64,000 bases of DNA from Serripes groenlandicus (lineage: Eukaryota > Mollusca > Bivalvia > Cardiida > Cardiidae): NCBI GenBank assembly GCA_031761405.1, contig JASEVX010000001.1, positions 49,337,102 to 49,401,101 on the forward strand, in the 5' to 3' direction. The notes below the pieces were generated by a model. That model saw nothing but the letters and a program-made list of their open reading frames with translations, searched no databases and was not told the origin of the DNA. How positions within the stretch are numbered: position 1 is the first letter of the stretch; each line of letters opens with the position of its first letter. Below are positions 10,134 to 21,666 of this stretch, piece by piece. A program made the translations under genes and the position numbers.

Positions 10134-10766
10134 TAGCTCACCTAAGCACGAAGTGCAAGGTGAGCTTTTGTGATCGCTCACCGTCCGGCGGCGTCGTCTG
10201 TCAACAATTTCCTACAAATGACTTCTCCTACTAAACCAATGGACAGATTTCAAAATAACTTCACAGGAATGGTCCTTAGGTGGTCCCCTTTCAAAGTTGT
10301 TCAAAGAATTTAATTCCAAGTAGAACTTTGGTTGCTGCGGCATCAGAAAAGGGGAAAATTGCCAAATCTTAAAAAATCTTCTTGTCCAAAAGTGCTGGCC
10401 CGATTTGAAAATTATTTTGCACAAACGTTCCTTGGGCACCCTCTACCAAGATTGTTGAAATATTTCAGATCCTTTAAAAAAATGGCCGCCAGGGGGTGGA
10501 GCTTGTTTTCCTTATATGTGCATTGTTAAAACTTTAAAAATCTTCTTGTTCAAAAGTACTGGCCCGATTTAAAGATAATTTGGTACAAATGTTCCTTGGG
10601 TAACCCTCTTGTAAGAACTAAGATTGTTCTAATGATTCTGATCTGTTGAAAACATGGCCACCAGGGGGCGGAGCTTGCTTTCCTATTATAGGGTAAAACA
10701 CTTTGAAAACTTTTGAAGTTCTATTAAATCAGGTGAGCGATATAGGGCCATCATAGCCCTCTTGTT
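10134..10766 (-). mobile_element. Pearl-type non-autonomous element
   Basis: The right end, read inverted, is acaagagggctatgatggccc...cgctcacctga. The left end is the hairpin agctcacctaagcacgaagtgcaaggtgagct at 10135-10166, followed by cgtccggcggcgtcgtc. Two core units begin ttcttgtccaaaagtgctggcccg and ttcttgttcaaaagtactggcccg. Hairpin terminus plus tandem core fits the pearl/Helentron-associated class. Confidence 0.65.
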
Positions 10767-10915
10767 TAATTTTCTACCTTTATTTTATGAACAAAGCTTG
10801 TCCGGAACTTAACTCGAAAAGTATGAAACAGATTGAATTGATATTTCAAACAATGATAGATCCCATTGAGAGGAAGTGCAATGACAAATTAAAAAACTCT
10901 AGCTTTCCCCTTTGT

Positions 10916-11000
10916 TATGCTCCCCAAAACAAAATCAGGGGAGCATATAGTCAGTCGCTGCTTCGTCTGTCTGTCTGTCTGTGAATTAATATTTATCCAG
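10916..11000 (-). mobile_element. Pearl-type element, 3' end fragment
   Basis: The hairpin tgctcccc...ggggagca (10919-10949) is followed by a short (GTCT)n run at 10967-10982. The body beyond about 11000 is not recognisable. Confidence 0.5.
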
Positions 11001-11154
11001 AACATAATTCATGAGACAGATTCACCTGATATAACCTAGGTGATAGAAGATACAACACAATTTATTTACCATTAAAACAATCATTTACACAATTCATAAT
11101 TCTTATTCTGATTGTAGATGACTTCACAATTTGTTTGGATTTTTTTCTATTTTA

Positions 11155-11905
11155 GGTCCTGTTAAACCTTAGAAGAAATTGTACATATATGATGATTCTG
11201 TACAGCACTCATGAGAAAAAGAGGATGCAGTAATGTTGATACAGATTTAAACCCCAAACATAGAAAACCTGATAATACCTCTTCTGAGCCAATTGGAACA
11301 CCATTAATCTGCCAGAGAAATGAAAATACAACACCTTATGGCTTGGAGCCTGCCAATTGTGAACCTGTCACTCTACAAGGTGAAGTCTCAGATTCTGTGT
11401 CTGTAGAACCTTCAGAACAGGCAGATATATAGAACACCAGCATGATATCACTGACACGATACAGGAATATTCTTATACAGACCTTTATACAGACAGTTCA
11501 GATGAAACTGATCGACCTGAAAGCAGCTCCATTGAATAAACTTCTAGTGATAATGAACAAGAAACAGTGAAAACAAAACTAAAGATGACCATGAACTTTA
11601 TACTCATTTGGAATTGCATCATACTATTATATTCTTCAATACAATTTATCCAAAAGTCCATCTGAATCACTTTTAAGCTAAGTGAAAGCACTATGCCCAA
11701 ACAATAAAATGTTGACTGACTTAACACTGAAGAAAATATTTACTGAAGTTGATAAATCAAAGTATAACATTTTTCACTACTGTAACATCTATTTCGAAAC
11801 ACACCCAGATGATGTTGATGTTTTTCAGTGTTCAACTAAGTATTTTATAAAGAATATTGTCACTGATAAGATATATATGCAGTTGGATTTGTGGTTAGTT
11901 TGATA
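11155..11905 (+). pseudogene. Decayed transposase-like reading frame (tentative CACTA/EnSpm N-terminus)
   Basis: An acceptor-like ttttttctattttag ends at 11155. An ATG at 11211 opens MRKRGCSNVDTDLNPKHRKP, a polar 73-residue stretch stopped at 11430. A one-base shift continues as an acidic stretch (YTDSSDETDRPESSS) to a stop near 11537, then KTKDDHELYTHLELHH. After another shift, 11690-11830 reads CPNNKMLTDLTLKKIFTEVD and FHYCNIYFE. An acidic N-terminus, then a proline-rich short segment and HYYC-like cysteines, recalls animal CACTA-type transposase-domain proteins. That match is from memory of family style, so it is tentative. At least two frameshifts and one stop make it non-functional. Confidence 0.38.
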
Positions 11906-11960
11906 GAACCTGTTCATCCTTTTGATGATGTTCAGTGTACAATTTGGGCATGACTTTAAA

Positions 11961-12097
11961 TTGATTGATTGATTGATTGGGGTTTAACGCCGTTTTCAAC
12001 AATTTCTCAGTTATATCACGGTGGCCAGTTCACCTACTCATGCATTTCCTGGTTTTCTCGCACCAGTACTCCACACAACAATCTTCCCAAGCAACTG
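11961..12097 (-). mobile_element. SINE 3' portion with (AATC)n tail and perfect 15-bp target duplication
   Basis: GGGCATGACTTTAAA occurs at 11946-11960 and again at 12098-12112. The insert, read inverted, ends in aacggcgttaaacccc plus (AATC)n; its body includes ggccaccgtgatataactgag. The same 3' end occurs in the SINE at 59481-59682. It lacks a tRNA-like head and is therefore 5'-truncated. LINE-mediated retrotransposition is inferred. Confidence 0.85.
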
Positions 12098-12285
12098 GGG
12101 CATGACTTTAAAGTTGTGGATATAAATTTGATCAGACAAATTTTTTGTAATACAAAGTGGTCAGTCTGAGGCTAAATAATATTATGTAAGTCATGTTCCA
12201 AATATGTATGGTCAGTCAGTTTCCAAGTAAATCAGGAGATGATACATTTTATTATGTTTATATGATACAGTCATGTAATGTTTAA

Positions 12286-12460
12286 CCCTTTCTCTTGTAT
12301 AGACACTTTCTGACGCCTCTGCAGCAGACTACTTTTTAAACCATTGTGACAACAGATGAAATTGCTGAAAACAAGCAATTTCTCCTTTTGCCACAATGTT
12401 TCCCACTTTTTTCCGTAATAAAATCTTTTTTTAAAGAGATTTTGCCTAGATGAATTCAAA
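12286..12460 (-). mobile_element. TF1 MITE, right end missing
   Basis: TTAA at 12282-12285. The left terminal repeat, ctctgcagcagac and the central palindrome are present. It fades after ttgcctagatg, before the right terminal repeat. Confidence 0.75.
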
Positions 12461-12703
12461 GGCAGAAGCAGATTACGTATTAAGCATAATTGGTGCACAC
12501 AGGGTTGAAGATTGTAAAAAAAGCATACAGAATATTGCTACATGGGAGAACCATAATTATGTTCGAAATTGTATATATAAGCGAATGGAAAAAGGATCTG
12601 TCGTACAGTATTGTGTGATACAGGTGAAATGTTTTCAATTAAGTATTTTATAAAGAATATTGTCACTTATAAGATATATGCAGTTGGATTTGTAGTTAGT
12701 TTG

Positions 12704-12810
12704 GCAAACTACTTTTGAAAACATTGTGACAATAGAAGAAATTACTCAAAACAAGCAATTTCTCCTTTTGCCACAATTTTTTTCCGTAAAAAATCTTTAT
12801 TTATAAATAT
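12704..12810 (-). mobile_element. TF1 MITE core fragment
   Basis: It contains aaacattgtgacaatagaagaaatt...aatttctccttttgccacaat and a spacer remnant. Neither terminus is present. It shares tttttccgtaa with the copy at 12286, so one probably derives from the other by local duplication. Confidence 0.65.
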
Positions 12811-13105
12811 GAATAATTATACAAGAACTTGAACTATTCTAAAAGTTTATCCATTGAAGAATTCTGATTCTTTAAGGCAATTTTTATGGACGATGTTGTA
12901 AAATTTTGTCAGTAGTAGAATAATTATTCAAGAACCTAAACGGGTCCACAGAATTTTGATTCTAGAATTTTAGCAAAGTTCCAAAATTTTCATTGTTAAG
13001 AATAGATATTCTAGAACCTGTGTTCTTGAATGTGTAGGGTGATTCTTGAAGAATTCATGAAGTTCTAGAATAATTCTAGAACTGAAGAAAATTCTTAAAC
13101 ATTTT
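12811..13105. repeat. AT-rich foldback-type repeat
   Basis: It repeats TTCTAGAA, CAAGAAC and GAATTCT words in both orientations, like the element at 1683-2210. Confidence 0.5.
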
Positions 13106-13604
13106 TCGCAGGTGATTCTTTCATTTCTGTTTCATTCTGAACAGAAAGCATGGAATGAACTTTTTCTTGCATGATATTAAAAAGTTGAAATTACCTGTGA
13201 CATTCCAGTTCAAATTAAATAGTAAGTTTCGATTATTTGAATAAATATTAGTGCATATTTTTCGAGCTATTAGAAGAATGATAAAAATCTTTGGAAATCC
13301 CGATGTGGTATGCTGGAATAATTTTCATAACATACATACATACATGCACTGATCTAGCATCTTTCGAGGTTATGCATTTATGAGTTTGTATGAGATAAAA
13401 TGTAAAAGAATAAATCATGTAGGTTTTTTTTCATTGAAACTTGCAGTATCAATTCTGTGAGTAATGATTTTACATTGTTGGAGTTGTTTATGATCACCTA
13501 GTTGAATTCGACTGTTGTGATTGCAGTATACTATAATGTCACTGAACAGCTGCATTACTTAAACACACCTAAAAGTAATGTGTACAGAACTCTAAAATAC
13601 TTGT
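13106..13604. other. Unassigned AT-rich sequence
   Basis: Only a short CATA microsatellite (about 13330-13346) is recognisable. Confidence 0.4.
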
Positions 13605-14380
13605 CATTTTAAAAGTCTGAATTGTTCAGTATTTTTAAAAACTCCAGTATGATACTTTAAAGTCTGAATTTTTTCAGACATTTTAATAACATTTGTCATG
13701 ACATGTTGTATGATTTGTTTATTAAATATTTTCTACCCATTGCTCATGTTTTATCTGGAACATAACTACAAAAGAAGTGAATGTAATTCATTCAAACTTT
13801 ACACATTGATAATGGTCATTGTATGGAAGTATGATGCCCATATATTGTCTGTTCTGATCAATTATTTTAGAATGTCTGTCTAAATTTAGTTGTAGTGGAC
13901 ATTAAAGGACCTGGTGAGCTTCCTTGTTTTAAGTCACAATTGTTTTACTGTGTTTTTGACATTTTTTAGTGTTATCACTTCCTGAACATGCAGAAAATGA
14001 GTCTTGAATATGGCAGAAACATCTCAGACAAGTTTCAGTTTAAGTGATTTTTAAAAAAGTCTGAATAAATCAGAAACGAAACTGGCTGCATCTTTTTTTC
14101 AGTATTTCTTCAGACATTCGCTGAAGCTGAAAGAAGACTGAACTTTTGGTCTGAACATGTCAGTTTCTTTTCAGTACTTTTTCAGACATATTCTATGAAG
14201 CTGAAACAGGTCTGGATCTTGTCAGCACTGTTCAGCTTTTATTCAGACATCATTCAGATGCTAGATTTGGTTGTTCAGCAATGATTCAGTCACCAATTTT
14301 GCCGTTAGACTGAATTCAGCATTGATTCAGCTTAATTCAGCTTAATTCAGACAAACTTCAGACTTTCTGTTTCATGAGGG
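13605..14380 (-). repeat. CTGAA/TTCAG-rich complex repeat
   Basis: It ends with ttcatgaggg, the inverse of the CCCTCATGAAA start at 593. From the right end, inverted, it shows the same gtctgaa...ctgaattaagctgaatt order. Confidence 0.6.
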
Positions 14381-14426
14381 AGGCTTTCCATCTATCTAAT
14401 CTATCTTCCTATGAAATTTTATTAGA

Positions 14427-14668
14427 ACAAGCAAATTCAGAGAATTCTGGTCCCCCGCCAGGGTCAAGGTCACAAGGTCAAAAAAATTGGTATTGATGGA
14501 AAGGGGTTGTCACAAGGAATACACATGTGAAATATGAAAGCAGTACCTATTACGGTTCAGAAGTTATGACCAAGGTTAAAGTTTTTGTGACAGCGTGACG
14601 GAGGGACGGACTGACTGACGAACGAGAAATAATAGTCCCCACGCTTTCGCTAAAAGCGGGGGACAATA
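14427..14668 (+). mobile_element. Short pearl-type element, single core unit
   Basis: It opens acaagcaaattc. The core is caaggtcacaaggtcaaaaaaattgg to ccaaggttaaag, followed by gacggagggacggactgactgacg and the terminal hairpin gtccccacgctt..aagcgggggac. The core is shared with 24186-24478. Confidence 0.65.
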
Positions 14669-14896
14669 AAGAACCAGTCAAGCCGAAACAAAGTTATTTG
14701 GCAGAAAGGAAAATTTGACGCCATCTACTGCTGGCTTGCATGCAGTCAACCACCCATTCGCCCAAACATTGACATCCCCTTCTTACAAACAAGGTTTCAA
14801 CTTTGATGAAAACCTAGTTGATAAATAATAGGGAATGATAATTCAGTTTGCATTTTATCTTTGAAAAGAAAAAGGCAGGGGAAAATATGTTTGTCT

Positions 14897-16527
14897 TAAC
14901 TCTTTGTATAAAACTTTAACGCATTTGCAGCAGACTAGTTTAAACAAGAGGGCCATGATGGCCCTGGATCGCTCACCTTAATTATACAATGTACTGCAAT
15001 GCAAAACACATCAAGACAATTATTCTGAATGCATCCTCCACAGTGTTAACAATATTTTCCTTCATTTTGCCTAGTGATCTATATTGTTTTACCTGATATG
15101 ACCCATATTCCTACATGGACTAGATATCATTAAGACAACATTCTGACAAAGTTTCAACTTGCTCAAAGTAAAAATGCGGCCTCCGGAGTTTAAACAATAT
15201 TTTCCTTTATTGACCTAGTTTCTGATCCAATATGACCCATATTCGAACTTGACCTAGATATAATTCAGACAAACATTCTGACCAAATTTCAAGCTGCTGA
15301 AGCAAACAATGTGGCATCCAAAGTGTTCACAAGATTTTCCTTCAATTTGATCTAGTGACCTAGTTTTTGACCCGGCATGACCCATATTCGAACTTGGCCT
15401 AAATATCATTCAGCTCAACATTCTGAACAAATTTCAAGCCGCTGAAGCAAAACATGCGGCTTCTACAGAGTTAACAAGATTTTCCCTTAATTTCGCCTTG
15501 TGACCTAGTTTCTAATCCAATATGGCCCATATTTAAACTTGACCTAGATATCTTTAAGACAAACATTCTGACAAAATTTCAAGCTGCTGAAGCAAAAAAT
15601 GAGGCATCCAAAGTGTTAACAAGATTTTCCTTCAATTTGGCCTAGTGATCTAGTTTTTGACCCGGCATGACCCATATTCAAACTTGGCCTAGATATCATT
15701 CAGCTCAACATTCTGAACAAATTTCAAGCCGCTGAAGCAAAATATGCAGCTTCTACAGAGTTAACAAGATTTTCCCTTAATTTGGCCTAGTGACCTAGTT
15801 TCTGACCCAATATGACCCATATTTGAACTTGACCTAGATATCTTTAAGACAAACATTCTGACCAAATTTCAAGTTGCTGAAGCAAAAAATGCGGCATCCA
15901 AAGTGTTAACAAGATTTTCCTTCAATTTGACCTAGTGACCTAGTTTTTGACCCGGCATAACCCATATTCGAACTTGACCTAAATATTTTTAAGACAAACA
16001 TTCTGACAAAATTTCAAACTGCTTAAGCAAAAATTGCGGCCTCTGGAGTGTTAACAAGATTTTCCTTCAATTTGGCCTAGTGACCTACTTCTTGACCCAA
16101 CGTGACCCATGTTCGAACTTGACCTACATATCATTAAGACAAACATTCTGATAAAGTTTAAACATGCTCAAGTTGAAAATGTGGCCTCCAGAGTGTTAAC
16201 AAGATTTCGCTTCAATTTGACCTAGTGACCTCGTTTTTGACCTCATATGGCCCAGTTTCGAACTTGTCCAAGATTTTATGGAGATGAACGTTCTGATAAA
16301 CTTTCAGGAAGATTGGATGCAAAATGTAGCCTGTAGAGTGTTAACAAGCTCAAATGTTGACGACGCACGACGGACGACGGACGGACGCCGGACAAAATAG
16401 CTCACCTTGCACTTTGTGCATAGGTGAGCTAAAAATATCTATATATGAAGGTTTACTGATACAAGTTGAAAACATCGTGGCAAAAGGAGAAATTGCTTGT
16501 TTTGGGCAATTTCTACTTTTGTCATAA
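14897..16527 (+). mobile_element. TF1 MITE split by a pearl-type insertion
   Basis: The left piece 14897-14942 (ttaactctttg...gcagcagactagttta) and the right piece 16433-16527 (tatctatatatgaagg...gttgaaaacatcgtggcaaaaggagaaattgc) are consecutive parts of TF1 separated by the element at 14943-16432. The right terminal repeat is missing. Confidence 0.65.
14943..16432 (+). mobile_element. Pearl-type (Helentron-associated) element, about 1.5 kb
   Basis: It begins acaag plus the palindrome AGGGCCATGATGGCCCT (14949-14965) and cgctcacc. About eight core units of about 150 bp each read gacctagtgacctagtttttgac, tgacccatattcgaacttgacc, acaaacattctgac and tttcaagctgctgaagcaaa. An ACGG-type microsatellite lies near 16360-16390, then the hairpin agctcaccttgcactttgtgcataggtgagct (16399-16430). 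This order is the described pearl/HINE layout. No protein is encoded. Confidence 0.75.
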
Positions 16528-16703
16528 AGATAAACAAGAATGTTGAAGGAACAAATGTGGTAGCTGCCAATTGGACAATAAGTGAAAGTGTGACAGACAA
16601 ACAAGTGATCCCTATAATCTGTCACCCTGCCAAGGAAGAGGTCACAACAAGAGAAACAGTTAAATGCAATTTGTCTAAACTTAATCATTCTTGATCAGGT
16701 TTA

Positions 16704-18200
16704 AAACAAGAGGGCCATGATGGCCCTGGATCGCTCACCTTAATTATACAATGTACTGCAATGCAAAACACATCAAGACAATTATTCTGAATGCAACCTC
16801 CACAGTGTTAACAATATTTTCCTTCATTTGGCCTAGTGATCTATATATTTTTTTTACCTGATATGACCCATATTCCAACATGGACTAGATATCATCAAGA
16901 CAACATTCTGACAAAGTTTCAACTTGCTCAAAGTAAAAATGCGGCCTCCAGAGTTTGAACAATATTTTCCTTCATTGACCTAGTTTCTGATCCAATATGA
17001 CCCATATTCGAACTTGACCTAGATATAATTCAGACAAACATTCTGACCAAATTTCAAGCTGCTGAAGCAAAAATGCGGCATCCAAAGTGTTCACAAGATT
17101 TTCCTTCAATTTGATCTAGTGACCTAGTTTTTGACCCAGCATGACCCATATTCAAACTTGGCCTACATATCATCAGAAAAACATTCTGATAAAGTTTTAT
17201 CATGCTGAAATTAAAAATGCAGTATCCAGAGTGTTAACAAGATTACCCTTCAATTGGGCCTAGTGACCTAGTTTTTAACCAGGCATGACCCATATCCGAA
17301 CTTGGCCTAGATATCATTTAGACAAACATATTCTAACCAAATTTCAAGCTGCTGAAGCAAAAATTGCAGCATCCAAAGTGTTAACAAGATTTTCCTTCAA
17401 TTTGACCTAGTGACCTAGTTTTTGACCCGGAATGACCCATATTCGAACTTGGTTTAGATATCATTCAGCTCAACATTCTGACAAATTCTGAAGCAAAACA
17501 TGCGGCTTCTACAGAGTTAACAAGATCTCCCCTCAATTTGGCCTAGTTTCTGATCCAATATGACCCATATTTGAACTTGAACTAGATATCTTTAAGACAA
17601 ACATTCTGACAAAATTTCAAGCTGCTGAAGCAAAAAATGCGGCATCAAAAGTGTTAACAAGATTTTCCTTCAATTTGACCTAGTGACGTAGTTTTTGACC
17701 CGGCATAACCCTTATTCGAACTTGACCTAGATATTTTTAAGACAAACATTTTGACAAAATTTCAAACTGCTGAAGCAAAAATTGCAGCCTCTGGAGCGTT
17801 AACAAGATTTTCCTTCAATTTGACCTAGTGACCTACTTTTTGACCCGATGTGACCCATGTTCGAACTTGACCTACATATCATCAAGACAAACATTCTGAT
17901 AAAGTTTCAACATGGTCAAGTTGAAAATGTGGCCTCCAGAGTGTTAACAAGATTTCCCTTCAATTCGACCTAGTGACCTAGTTTTTGACCTCATATGGCC
18001 CAGTTTCGAACTTGTCCAAGATTTTATGGAGATGAACGTTCTGATAAACTTTCATGAAGATTGGATGCAAAATGTAGCCCGTAGAGTGTTAACAAGCTCA
18101 AATGTTGACGACGCACGACGGACGACGCACGACGGACGGACGCCGGACAAAATGTGATCACAATAGCTCACCTTGCACTTCGTGCATAGGTGAGCTAAAA
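16704..18200 (+). mobile_element. Pearl-type element, second copy
   Basis: It has the same start (acaagagggccatgatggccctg), the same first ~250 bp with few differences, the same core units, an ACGG-like tract at 18105-18148 and the 3' hairpin at 18164-18197. Only about 270 bp separates it from the copy ending at 16432. Confidence 0.75.
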
Positions 18201-18204
18201 ATGC

Positions 18205-18345
18205 TGTGGCAAAAATCCTGAATCGCTCAACATGAGTGATTTCTCCTTTTGCCAAAATAATTACATTCATTTATATAGACTGCATATTTTTGCCAAGTAT
18301 TTTCAGTCAACCTATGCAGATTTTTTGTTTGTGGGAAAGCGTTTT
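18205..18345 (-). mobile_element. TF1 MITE remnant
   Basis: gtggcaaaaatcctgaatcgctcaac, atttctccttttgcc and gcagattttttgtttgtgggaaagcg are recognisable. The left terminus is absent. Confidence 0.55.
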
Positions 18346-19115
18346 GACAAAATCTGGATAAAGTTATATTGCTAAACATTACTGACCCCACTTGATCACT
18401 TCTCATGAATAATTGTAAATAAAATGACAAACGAGAACATTTATTGTGTAGCTTCAGGGTTCGCACAATACACTGGCAAAAAGAAATAATTGCTCGGGCT
18501 CAGTGAACTGGAAGCCCATTTAGGCAAATTTAGGCCCTGGCTTCTTACGCTTGCATTGTCCTCTGATTGAATGTAAATCATTCTTCAATCACCACCGATT
18601 TACAAAAATACCCTCTTACAATGTTTCACAAAATTACATGGTTTTACGACTCAGCAAGTCTGTGATGAGTGGGCTGATTTGTTGTTTCACAGTGGTTGAC
18701 TAAATCATTCCACCAACATTTCAACCACGACATTGACAAAACAAACCCTGGAGAATTTGTGATACATTGCCAAAACAAACTGTTGTTGAGTAATTGTGAC
18801 CAGTGAAGAACCAAGAGAAGATGAGGATTTTTTACAAAATACCCTGATGCGGGTCTCCACTGTTCACCAATAAGAAGTTGAAGCTTTGATGAAAGGTTTT
18901 GTAGAAGGATAAAGACGGTGATGAGTGCATGATAACGAGGTATATGACCTGAACCATTATTCAGTCTGAATGCCTGAAGGCAGGTTTTTCTTTGTTGCGT
19001 CTCCCCCTAATAAATGACAAAGAATATTTCTGTCTCCTTGTAGGGCCCTTGATAAAAAGATGAATTACTTACCCACTTATTTAACCCAGCTTGAAAAACA
19101 TACATATTTTTCGTG
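18346..19115. other. Unassigned sequence
   Basis: I see no repeat termini, RNA gene or coherent coding frame. Confidence 0.4.
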
Positions 19116-19119
19116 ATGA

Positions 19120-19200
19120 CCTTTTAACCTGTTCTTCTATGCAGATCACTCTTGAAGCCTCTGCAGCAGTCCGCTTTTGAAAACATTGTAATAAAAGGTA
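19120..19200 (-). mobile_element. TF1 MITE left-end fragment
   Basis: cctctgcagcagtccgcttttgaaaacattg follows a worn terminus. It breaks off in the inner arm. Confidence 0.55.
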
Positions 19201-19464
19201 CGCATGTTTGTTATCATGATGAGCAATATTTTTTTTCCTTTTCTTTAAAAAGATAATAAATCAATCCTGTATGGTAGGTAACTATACTTTTAATTTTAGA
19301 ATCAAATTTTAAAGGCAAATTTTATTTTTGTTGTTAATTGAGTCCACATAAGTGCTATAACTGTGATTGGTGGTGAAATGGTTAAGGAGAGTCAAATTAG
19401 AGAGATGAACAGGGTATATATATATGGCTTTGTACTAAAGATTTCAAAATTGGTAGCAGAATGG

Positions 19465-19565
19465 GTCTTTCCATGATATTCGCTCTATTCAATGATTATA
19501 CATTAATTTATAGTGTCTTTCCATGATATTGCTCTATTCAATGATTATACATTAATTTATAATGT
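19465..19565. repeat. Two-copy 50-bp tandem duplication
   Basis: gtctttccatgatatt...cattaatttata occurs twice, starting at 19465 and 19515, with one indel. Confidence 0.85.
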
Positions 19566-19639
19566 CTTTCCATTTTCTTGTCTAGAGGTGTTAATTAATT
19601 CTCTCAATACCTGCTTCTTGGATACTAAACCAGTACTAA

Positions 19640-19745
19640 GTGCCAAGTATGTGGGTGGACCTTAGGCTCACCGGATTCAAACTCTGAACTTTTGGGTCAT
19701 GAGGCCTGCTCTATCTCAGAACCATTAAGTCCAATTATCAAAAGT
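19640..19745 (-). repeat. tRNA-derived SINE-like fragment
   Basis: Inverted, it reads gatagagcaggcctcatgacc and gtttgaatccgg, matching a tRNA D-arm, a CAT-type anticodon arm and a B-box. The stems are imperfect and no intact acceptor stem exists, so this is a SINE head, not a tRNA gene. Confidence 0.4.
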
Positions 19746-19835
19746 TCTGCATATATCTGAGAGAGTTATAATTCGAAGAATGTCATATCAATGTTTAGGT
19801 CCCTATGATACTAATACTGGACAGGCCTGGACAAA

Positions 19836-20042
19836 TGTTTCCCACATACAACTAATCTGCAGAAGAGGACTTTCAAATAATACCCGCAAAAATATCTAAA
19901 ATCTCTTTTTAAATGAAAGTATTAATATTGAAAAGAGTTGAAAACATTATGGCAAATGAAGATATTGCTCATCATGACCAATTTCCCCATTTGCCACAAT
20001 GTTTTCAAAAGTCTTTTTTTGCATCTGTCTGTGGGTAAGGCA
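19836..20042 (+). mobile_element. TF1 MITE with matched-arm variant
   Basis: It has gtttcccacatacaac at the left and a worn right end. The inner stem reads tggcaaatg...catttgcca, with an A-to-T change compensated on the other arm. Target TTAA is not preserved. Confidence 0.75.
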
Positions 20043-20232
20043 TACAACTTTGAAAACATATAGTGACAAAAACCTGAATCTCAATAAAAGATAGCTTAAT
20101 TGTTAAATGAAGTTGAAAACATTGTGGCCAAAGGAGAAATTGCTCATCATGAGCCATTTCACCTTTGGACGCAATGTTTTCAAAAGTCGCCTGCTGCTAT
20201 TGCGTCAAAATGCGGCTGCAGGTGGGAAAGGG
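20043..20232 (+). mobile_element. TF1 MITE, GGCCAAAGG subtype
   Basis: It ends at TTAA 20233-20236. The inner stem is gtggccaaaggag...cacctttggac, and the right arm has ctgctgctattgcgtcaaaatgcg. The same subtype occurs at 25664 and 36716. Confidence 0.8.
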
Positions 20233-20237
20233 TTAAT

Positions 20238-20345
20238 TATTACATGGAGTTGATAACAGCGTGACAAACAGAGAAACTGTTCATTATGAGCATTTTCCCC
20301 CATATGTCAACATGTTTTCAAAAGTCATCTGCTTCAGATGCCCTT
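20238..20345 (+). mobile_element. TF1 MITE core fragment
   Basis: gagttgataacagcgtgac...gagaaactgttcattatgagc...gttttcaaaagtcatctgcttcag is a diverged right half directly following the preceding copy. Confidence 0.55.
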
Positions 20346-20517
20346 TGATGCGTCGAGATCTGCAAGTTCAAAAAGGGATATGCAGTAAACAAACAGGTCC
20401 TTGCAAAAAAATGTCTCATTGTATAACCGAATTCAATGCTTTGATGTATCTCGCATGAAGAGGAATACATTTGAGTACCCACAAAATAGGGTTTAGAGTG
20501 CATTAGTTAGGATTTAA

Positions 20518-20723
20518 CCCTTTCTGATGCCTCTGCAGCAGATGGTTTTGAAAACATTGTGACAAAAGAAGAAATTGCTCAAATCAAGCAACTTCTCCTT
20601 TCGTCACAATGTTTTCAACTCTATTCAATTATTGTACTTTCATTTAAAGGGAGTTTCCAATTTTTGGGGGTTGGGGTATGTTTTCAAAGTCGTCTGCTGC
20701 AGATTTATTGTATGTGGGAAAGG
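20518..20723 (-). mobile_element. TF1 foldback MITE, TTAA-flanked
   Basis: TTAA at 20514-20517 and 20724-20727. A small deletion removes the cccacatacagacgc part of the left terminus. The spacer contains a G-rich ggggttggggt variant, as in the copy at 53663. Confidence 0.85.
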
Positions 20724-20727
20724 GTTA

Positions 20728-21446
20728 AGACCAAAATATACATGCCTTATCAATAGATCTGTCTTCATTCTTATCATCAAATAACTTGCATTCACAAATT
20801 TAATGCTTTGGTTCACATAAACAAAGTGTTCATGATGATTGTACATTCAATCTTGCCCTGGCTGACTAGCACAATAGGCAATGTCATGTACAAATACGTC
20901 ATAGGAATTTAAATTTTCGACAACAAATAATCTACATGTATGCATATCATAATAATATTCTTTCAACTCCAACGGATCAACAGAACTAAGTTTCTTTTTT
21001 TTTTTAGCTTAACAATCTTTTAATCATAATAAAATGTTGATATTTTTAATTAAAGATATAAATGACTCAAAAGTTATGATATCACAAAACTGGTTATGTA
21101 CATGCACAGGCATATAGATAAAGGGCATTTTTCATATTTTAAAATAATTAGTTGAACTCCAAGGACATATAATGTTGTGTTGGTACTTAACGAATTGTAT
21201 CACTCAGACAACTATCATGAGTACCCACAACATTAATTACAAGGTGTGCTCAGAGAGATATCACCGAAGAAAGACCTGTTTACGCCACCTTATCTAGCTA
21301 GACCACTGCATAGATGTACATGGTGTTCAAAAACAACAAAGTGTTAATAATATTTTGAGTCAAATAACGGATAAATTAGAAAGATCTTGAGTGTATTATA
21401 TATGCTTTGCAGGGGTATCTCAAGGCATCTTTACCCGAAAAAAAGG
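20728..21446. other. Unassigned AT-rich sequence
   Basis: No family recognised. A T run at 20994-21005 and gagtacccacaa words recall the repeat at 26945-27120. Confidence 0.35.
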
Positions 21447-21450
21447 TTAA

Positions 21451-21666
21451 CCCTTTCCCTCATACAGATGCATTTTGTTGCCTCTGCAGCAGATGATTTT
21501 TAAAACATTGTGACCAAAACTCATGATGAGCAGTTTCTCGTTTGGCCACAATGATTTCAACTCTTTATTAATTATTCTTTCATTTAATGTGATATTTTCT
21601 ATATAATTGCCAAGTAATAGATCTCTTTAAAGTCACCTGATGAAGATTTGTTGTATGTGGGAAGGG
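21451..21666 (-). mobile_element. TF1 foldback MITE, TTAA-flanked
   Basis: TTAA at 21447-21450 and 21667-21670. The inner stem lost a few bases (gaccaaaactcatgatgagcag). Confidence 0.85.

Noticed and set aside
16350..16694. 112-codon minus-strand frame as a gene
   Set aside because: It spans the 3' end of a pearl-type element, a TF1 fragment and unrelated DNA. It is an accidental frame.
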